The position numbers were made by a program, and so were the translations under genes. Below the pieces are notes generated by a model. It saw only the letters and a program-made list of their open reading frames with translations, searched no databases and was not told the origin of the DNA. A DNA stretch of 44,848 nt from NCBI GenBank assembly GCA_024763175.1, contig JANTGA010000004.1, positions 1 to 44,848 on the forward strand, written 5' to 3'. Numbering within the stretch: the stretch's first letter is position 1; each line of letters opens with the position of its first letter. Below are positions 40,283 to 44,848 of this stretch, piece by piece. Origin of the DNA: Sulfurovum sp. GTDB lineage: Bacteria; Campylobacterota; Campylobacteria; Campylobacterales; Sulfurovaceae.

Positions 40283-41218
40283 ATGGTATTTGAAGCGTTA
40301 GAGGAAATAGAACAGATCCCCGTCAATGAACGACTCAGGCATTTGGGAAAGCAGCGCAAAGCTCCCGCTTCTCCCAGACAGTTTCGCTCCAATATGATGC
40401 TCAATCCGCTACATCTCAAGCACCTCAACCGTATCGACGAAAGTCCTGCCGATATGATCACGCTCAATCTCGAAGATGCCATCGCGCCAAGCAGGAAACA
40501 GGAAGCACTGCACAATATCGCCCTCTTCCTCTCCCACCTCAGACAAAGCAAGAGTCTCCTTATCGTCCGTACCAACCCCATCGACGAAGGAGGTGCTGAG
40601 GAGATCGCTTTTCTCAATGATTTCGCCATCGATGCGATCCGTATCCCCAAAGTCACCAGCCAGATAGAGATCGCCCGCGCACTGACCCTGCTCTCCAAAG
40701 AGAAAGAGCTCCATATCTCACTCGAAACGGCCACAGCCTTTCAGTCGCTCCCCCGGCTCCGCATAGACGAACGGCTCACCACGGCCAATTTGGGCATACT
40801 CGACCTGCTCAGCTCAATGAATCTCCCCCAGTCGATCGTCAAGATCGGCAATCCCTCCATCGACTACATCCTGAGCAAATTTCTCGTCGATGCCAAAAGT
40901 GTGGGGCTCCTGCCTGTCTCCTTTATGTTTCAGGAGTACGATGACACCAAAACCTTCAGGGCTTGGTGCGAAAGAGAAAAGATGATGGGATTCGAATCCA
41001 AAGCCTGCATGGGCCCCGCACAGGTGGCGATCGCCAATGAACTCTTCGGCACCGATCCCATGGAGCTGGAGCGCGCGAAACACATCAAAGCAGCTTTTGA
41101 AAGCCATGCGGCGATCGGAGAGAATGGCTTTATGGACGAGAGATACGGTTTTATCGATGAGCCGATTTATCGGGATGCACTGATCATACTGGATAAATCC
41201 GCCAAAGGATCACTATGA
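40283..41218 (+). CDS. HpcH/HpaI aldolase/citrate lyase (CitE-like) family protein
   Basis: 'RSNMMLNPLHLKHLNRIDESPADMITLNLEDAIAPSRKQEA', 'LIVRTNPID', 'AIRIPKVTSQIEI', 'HISLETATAFQSLPRL', 'ESKACMGPAQVAIANELF'. Confidence 0.82.
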   Translation: MVFEALEEIEQIPVNERLRHLGKQRKAPASPRQFRSNMMLNPLHLKHLNRIDESPADMITLNLEDAIAPSRKQEALHNIALFLSHLRQSKSLLIVRTNPIDEGGAEEIAFLNDFAIDAIRIPKVTSQIEIARALTLLSKEKELHISLETATAFQSLPRLRIDERLTTANLGILDLLSSMNLPQSIVKIGNPSIDYILSKFLVDAKSVGLLPVSFMFQEYDDTKTFRAWCEREKMMGFESKACMGPAQVAIANELFGTDPMELERAKHIKAAFESHAAIGENGFMDERYGFIDEPIYRDALIILDKSAKGSL

Positions 41219-42201
41219 CAAAGATGATGCGCCTTCTCATCCTCCTCCTGCTGCCGCTCCTGCTTCTGGCGAACGACGATCGTCCTCCCGTCGATTATGA
41301 TTTCCTCGCCCTCTCCCAAACGAAGAAATTTATCGATATGATGGTCAAAAAACATCACTTCAAGCGCAGCTATATGACCAAAATGATGCGCAGCGCAAGA
41401 CTCGATCGGGATACGCTCAACCGCTATACAGGACACTACAAAGCCGGTTCGACAGTCGGTACATGGCAGCGGTTTAAGGCCCATGTCCTCACCCCGGAGA
41501 TCCTCGGAAAGGCCAAAAAGTTCAAGCAAAAGCACCATAGCTTTCTCAACAAAGCAGCTAGAGAATATCACGTCCCCTCGGAGTACATCGTCGGTTTTCT
41601 CACGGTAGAGAGCAGACTGGGTACATATACAGGCGACTACCGCACACTCGATGCCCTCAGCACCCTGGCTTTTCACAAAAACCGTATGCAGCACTACTTC
41701 CGCTCCGAACTAAAGCACTTTTTTCTACTCTGCCGCGAACAAGGCTACGATCCGCGCAAAGTCGAAAGCTCATTTGCCGGTGCGATGGGCTGTGTCCAGC
41801 AGATGCCCTCCGTCTTCCGCCGCTATGCGATGGACTACAACCGAGATGGCAAAAAAGACCCCTGGTCTATCGAAGACTGCATCGGGATCATCGCGCGATT
41901 TATGCATCAAAAAGGGTGGAAAAACGGCAAGCAGGTCGCAGTACCCGCACACTACAAAGGAAAGCGCTTCACCAAACTCAAAACCGGCTACAAACACCGC
42001 TACACCCTCACGACTCTCAAAAAGTATGGTGTCACACCCAAAACAACATTCAACAAACCCAAAACCTCCCTCATCAAGCTCCACGACACCCACCGCGACG
42101 AACTTTGGCTGGGCGCCAAAAACTTCACCGTGCTGACCCGCTATAATGCCAGCTCGAACTATGGGATGGCGATTTACAAGATTGCGGAATCGCTTCGATA
42201 A
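41215..42201 (+). CDS. Lytic murein transglycosylase (MltB-like)
   Basis: Signal peptide; 'VPSEYIVGFLTVESRLGTYTGDYRTLDALSTLAF', 'SFAGAMGCVQQMPSVFRRYAMDYNRDGKKDPW'. Confidence 0.92.
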   Translation: MTKMMRLLILLLLPLLLLANDDRPPVDYDFLALSQTKKFIDMMVKKHHFKRSYMTKMMRSARLDRDTLNRYTGHYKAGSTVGTWQRFKAHVLTPEILGKAKKFKQKHHSFLNKAAREYHVPSEYIVGFLTVESRLGTYTGDYRTLDALSTLAFHKNRMQHYFRSELKHFFLLCREQGYDPRKVESSFAGAMGCVQQMPSVFRRYAMDYNRDGKKDPWSIEDCIGIIARFMHQKGWKNGKQVAVPAHYKGKRFTKLKTGYKHRYTLTTLKKYGVTPKTTFNKPKTSLIKLHDTHRDELWLGAKNFTVLTRYNASSNYGMAIYKIAESLR

Positions 42202-42240
42202 TGCATTGACAGCCACAACCGAAGGGCAGGCCCCTCCTCT

Positions 42241-44211
42241 CTACTTCTCTTTGATAATCCCTTCACGATACATAAACAACAACTCTTTCAAGTCATAAAT
42301 CTCCTCTGAAAGCTTTTTGCCCACATCGCTCTGCTTGACGAGGATTCTCTCTTTATAGTTTTCGATGACTTCAGTCGATACGGCGATATCCGTGCCGTTT
42401 TTGATGGAATCCTCTGTTGAGATGAACGGTCCATGGGATACAAGCGCCATCCCTTCTGAATTGTAGATCAAAGTATATCCTGCGATCCCCGTAACGCCCT
42501 GATATGCTCTGGAGAATCCTCCATCAATCACGATCAGTTTTCCCCCTGCTTTTATGGGGCTCTCTCCTTTTTTGACTTTGACAGGAACATGTCCATTGAC
42601 GATCCTGGCATTGCCCGAAAGGCCAAATTCCGAGAGTATCTTGATACAGCTCTTCTCTTCATCTCGAAATTCATAGTACCAGTTTTTGGGCTCGACTGAC
42701 GTTGATTTATCATCGATAAAATAGCTCTCAAAAGTCGTCATCTTCTCTTTACCAAAGAGAGGCGAGTTTTTGCCGGCCCAGAGAAACCACATAATATCCT
42801 GGCCAAATTCCCGTTTTTTGGCATCTTTCGAGAAAAACCCCTTTCTTGAATAGAAGTCGCATTTGTCCAGCAGCTCCTTCCCGCGATAGCTGTTTTCATC
42901 GAGCTTGATAGGCAGAAACTCTCCATTTTCATCCATAGGGATACAACCATGATAGAGAAGATTGTTGTTGTAGCAGGCATAAACTGCACCACGGTTATAG
43001 AGCATTCTGGTGTGCCGCTGAAGCTTTTCACTCTTCATGAAACTCTTCTGGAGCTGCCGCATCACATCCTCTTCATCGCTATTGAGCTGGAACGGTTCAG
43101 TCTTTGAAAGTGTATTCATATTCGTATCGTTGAGCTTGTACTCGACACCCTCGATCTCAACAACACCTTTTTCAAGGTCTACTTTATCCAGAATCGCACG
43201 ATTTTGCATTCCCCACTGTGGGTTTCTCAAGACGATTTGAGCTTCCAGTTTGAACTGTATCATCGCGATGGCTTTTTGCATTTTGGAGATCTCATCCCGT
43301 TCTTTTTCTGTAAAAGTATGATTTGCAGGATTGGCTTTAGGCATAAATTTGGGACAGGGGTCACCGCTATAGTATTCATAGGCAAAAATCGAAAGGGGGC
43401 GAAGCGAGATACCGTATCCCTCTTCCAGTGTTGCGATACTGCCGTAGCGCAAAGATATCCGTATGGCACTTGCTATCGAAGCCAAGCTTCCCGAAGCGGC
43501 TGCCATCCAGAGAATATCATGATTTCCCCACTGGATATCGAGTGAGTGATAGCTTTCGAGACGATCCATGATAATATGTGCCCCGTTCCCGCGATCATAG
43601 ATATCGCCGATGATGTGCAGATGCGCTACCGCAAAACGCTGAATCACCTCTGCAAGCACTACGATAAAGGCACCCGCGCGGTCAAGCTCAATGATTGTTC
43701 TGATGATTTCATTATAATATCGATCATCTGCCTGTCCATACTCATAAAGAAGTTCCTCGATGATATAGACAAACTCTTTTGGCAGTGCTTTTCTGATTTC
43801 CATACGCGTGTATTTCTCGGTAACGACTTTCGTCAAGCGTATCAGTCGAAGAAGATTGATCTCGTAAAATTCTTCACTGTTTTCATTTTTGAGACGATAC
43901 TCCAGTGTCTCCTCAGGATAGTACACCAAAGTTGCCAGCTTTCTCATCCCGGAAGAGGTCAATTCTCCTTTGAAGGTCTTCTCGATTTTGGTTTTGATGA
44001 CACCAGATCCATTTTTCAGAACATGGAAAAAGGATTCATCTTCACCATGCACATCTGACAAAAAGTGCTCTGTTCCCTTTGGGAGATTGAGGATCGCCTG
44101 AAGATTGATGATCCTGGTAGAAGCACTGTCACGATTTGGAAAATCACGTGAGAGCAGTTTGAGGTATTTTACTTTTTCATCTGAGGTTCTGTCGTCAGGA
44201 CTATGTTTCAT
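42241..44211 (-). CDS. fbp: Fructose-1,6-bisphosphatase, class III
   Basis: 'HFLSDVHGEDESFFHVLKNGSGVIKTKI', 'LHIIGDIYDRGNGAHIIMDRL', 'IQWGNHDILWMAAASGS', 'IVNGHVPVKVKKGESPIKAGGKLIVIDGGFSRAYQ'. Confidence 0.93.
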   Translation of the reverse strand: MKHSPDDRTSDEKVKYLKLLSRDFPNRDSASTRIINLQAILNLPKGTEHFLSDVHGEDESFFHVLKNGSGVIKTKIEKTFKGELTSSGMRKLATLVYYPEETLEYRLKNENSEEFYEINLLRLIRLTKVVTEKYTRMEIRKALPKEFVYIIEELLYEYGQADDRYYNEIIRTIIELDRAGAFIVVLAEVIQRFAVAHLHIIGDIYDRGNGAHIIMDRLESYHSLDIQWGNHDILWMAAASGSLASIASAIRISLRYGSIATLEEGYGISLRPLSIFAYEYYSGDPCPKFMPKANPANHTFTEKERDEISKMQKAIAMIQFKLEAQIVLRNPQWGMQNRAILDKVDLEKGVVEIEGVEYKLNDTNMNTLSKTEPFQLNSDEEDVMRQLQKSFMKSEKLQRHTRMLYNRGAVYACYNNNLLYHGCIPMDENGEFLPIKLDENSYRGKELLDKCDFYSRKGFFSKDAKKREFGQDIMWFLWAGKNSPLFGKEKMTTFESYFIDDKSTSVEPKNWYYEFRDEEKSCIKILSEFGLSGNARIVNGHVPVKVKKGESPIKAGGKLIVIDGGFSRAYQGVTGIAGYTLIYNSEGMALVSHGPFISTEDSIKNGTDIAVSTEVIENYKERILVKQSDVGKKLSEEIYDLKELLFMYREGIIKEK

Positions 44212-44356
44212 ATTGGTACTCCTAATATTGTTGTAGATATATTATTCGTTATAAGCTTTATTTGGGCTTTTTATGATGACTCTTCTCTTCTATTCATCAG
44301 AATTTGTGTTTTTAAGGGAATCACGATTATCAGAGAGCAAAGATACAAAAGAAGTG

Positions 44357-44362
44357 TATAAT
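44357..44362 (+). promoter_or_regulatory. Candidate -10 TATAAT for SelO-like gene
   Basis: 'gaagtgTATAATacaat', 28 nt before the ATG. Confidence 0.45.
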
Positions 44363-44390
44363 ACAATAAATTGATATACGATAGAAGGAA

Positions 44391-44848
44391 ATGATGAAAA
44401 CAACAAAACAAAGCTCTATGACCATAGAAACCCTCGACGACCTGGCAGCATTGGCAGACTACTCGCTAATGGACACGCTCGACTGTGATCCTGATGCCAA
44501 AGCAGACGGTGTTGACCACTCGCCTCGAGAAGTCTTCTCCGGACACTATGTCCCGGTAGCTCCAACGCCGATAGAAAACCCGCGATACATTGCGCACAGT
44601 AAACACTTTTTCAGTGAACTGGGCTTCGCTGACAGCCTGGCCAGATCGGATGATTTTGTCCGCATGTTTTCCGGCGATACGACGCAAGTACCCCTGCCGT
44701 TACGCAAGATCGGATGGGCTACGGGATATGCGCTTTCGATCTATGGCAGAGAGTACTACCAGCAGTGTCCCTTCCAGACAGGCAACGGATACGGTGATGG
44801 TCGCGCGATCTCCATCCTGGAGGCGGTGATCGGCGGTCGCCGCTGGGA
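44391..44848 (+). CDS. SelO/YdiU (UPF0061) family protein adenylyltransferase, 3' truncated by window edge
   Basis: Open frame to the window end: '[33 protein letters not shown]...MFSGD...[30 protein letters not shown]', matching SelO N-terminal logic (GDGRAI). SD GAAGGA. Absent from the ORF track. Confidence 0.8.
   Translation, partial: MMKTTKQSSMTIETLDDLAALADYSLMDTLDCDPDAKADGVDHSPREVFSGHYVPVAPTPIENPRYIAHSKHFFSELGFADSLARSDDFVRMFSGDTTQVPLPLRKIGWATGYALSIYGREYYQQCPFQTGNGYGDGRAISILEAVIGGRRW

Noticed and set aside
40987-40999. GGGATTCGAATCC resembling a tRNA T-arm
   Set aside because: Lies within the CitE-like CDS ('GFESKA'); no acceptor, D-arm or anticodon stems around it.
44466-44687. 73-aa minus-strand ORF near the window end
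   Set aside because: Antisense to the better supported SelO-like frame.
1-44848. CRISPR arrays, prophage, IS elements, rRNA/tRNA genes
   Set aside because: Looked for direct repeats with spacers, transposase/integrase-like proteins and rRNA/tRNA sequence; none seen. Intergenic gaps are mostly too short.

Overview
The window is a compact chromosomal segment, probably from a Campylobacterota member (Sulfurovum/Sulfurimonas-like; inferred from gene content and gene style, not searched). Nearly all of it is coding. I see no rRNA, tRNA, CRISPR array, transposase or prophage genes. From left to right: a 3' part of a TonB-dependent receptor; an SH3/NlpC-P60 peptidase; a complete Entner-Doudoroff module (zwf-pgl-edd-eda, minus strand); a SEC-C/YchJ-like pair; an orphan FCSD-type flavoprotein behind a structured leader; trpB; leucyl aminopeptidase; a 923-aa AsmA-like protein; ychF; a lipoprotein/YceI/methyltransferase group; msrB; yqeY; trpC; TPR proteins; a TrmN6-like methyltransferase; bpt; an MnmC2-like oxidoreductase; glyS; an unlisted 51-aa membrane sORF; trmL; purU; a CCA-adding enzyme; leuB/leuD; rpoD; a MoaB/CinA-like protein; an MFS transporter; a Pif1-like helicase coupled to RNase T2; a CitE-like lyase coupled to an MltB-like transglycosylase; a class III FBPase; and the 5' part of a SelO-like gene missing from the ORF track. 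I did not find a clear, wholly new multi-gene system. The best leads are: (1) two intergenic palindromes sharing a core, which may be a dispersed repeat family; (2) a TrmN6-like gene with no ATG/GTG/TTG start that covers its conserved N-terminus; (3) a 51-aa membrane sORF with an ATGA overlap to trmL; (4) a nested inverted-repeat intergenic region between RNase T2 and the CitE-like gene; (5) several tight 3' hairpins without U-tracts; (6) likely leaderless genes.
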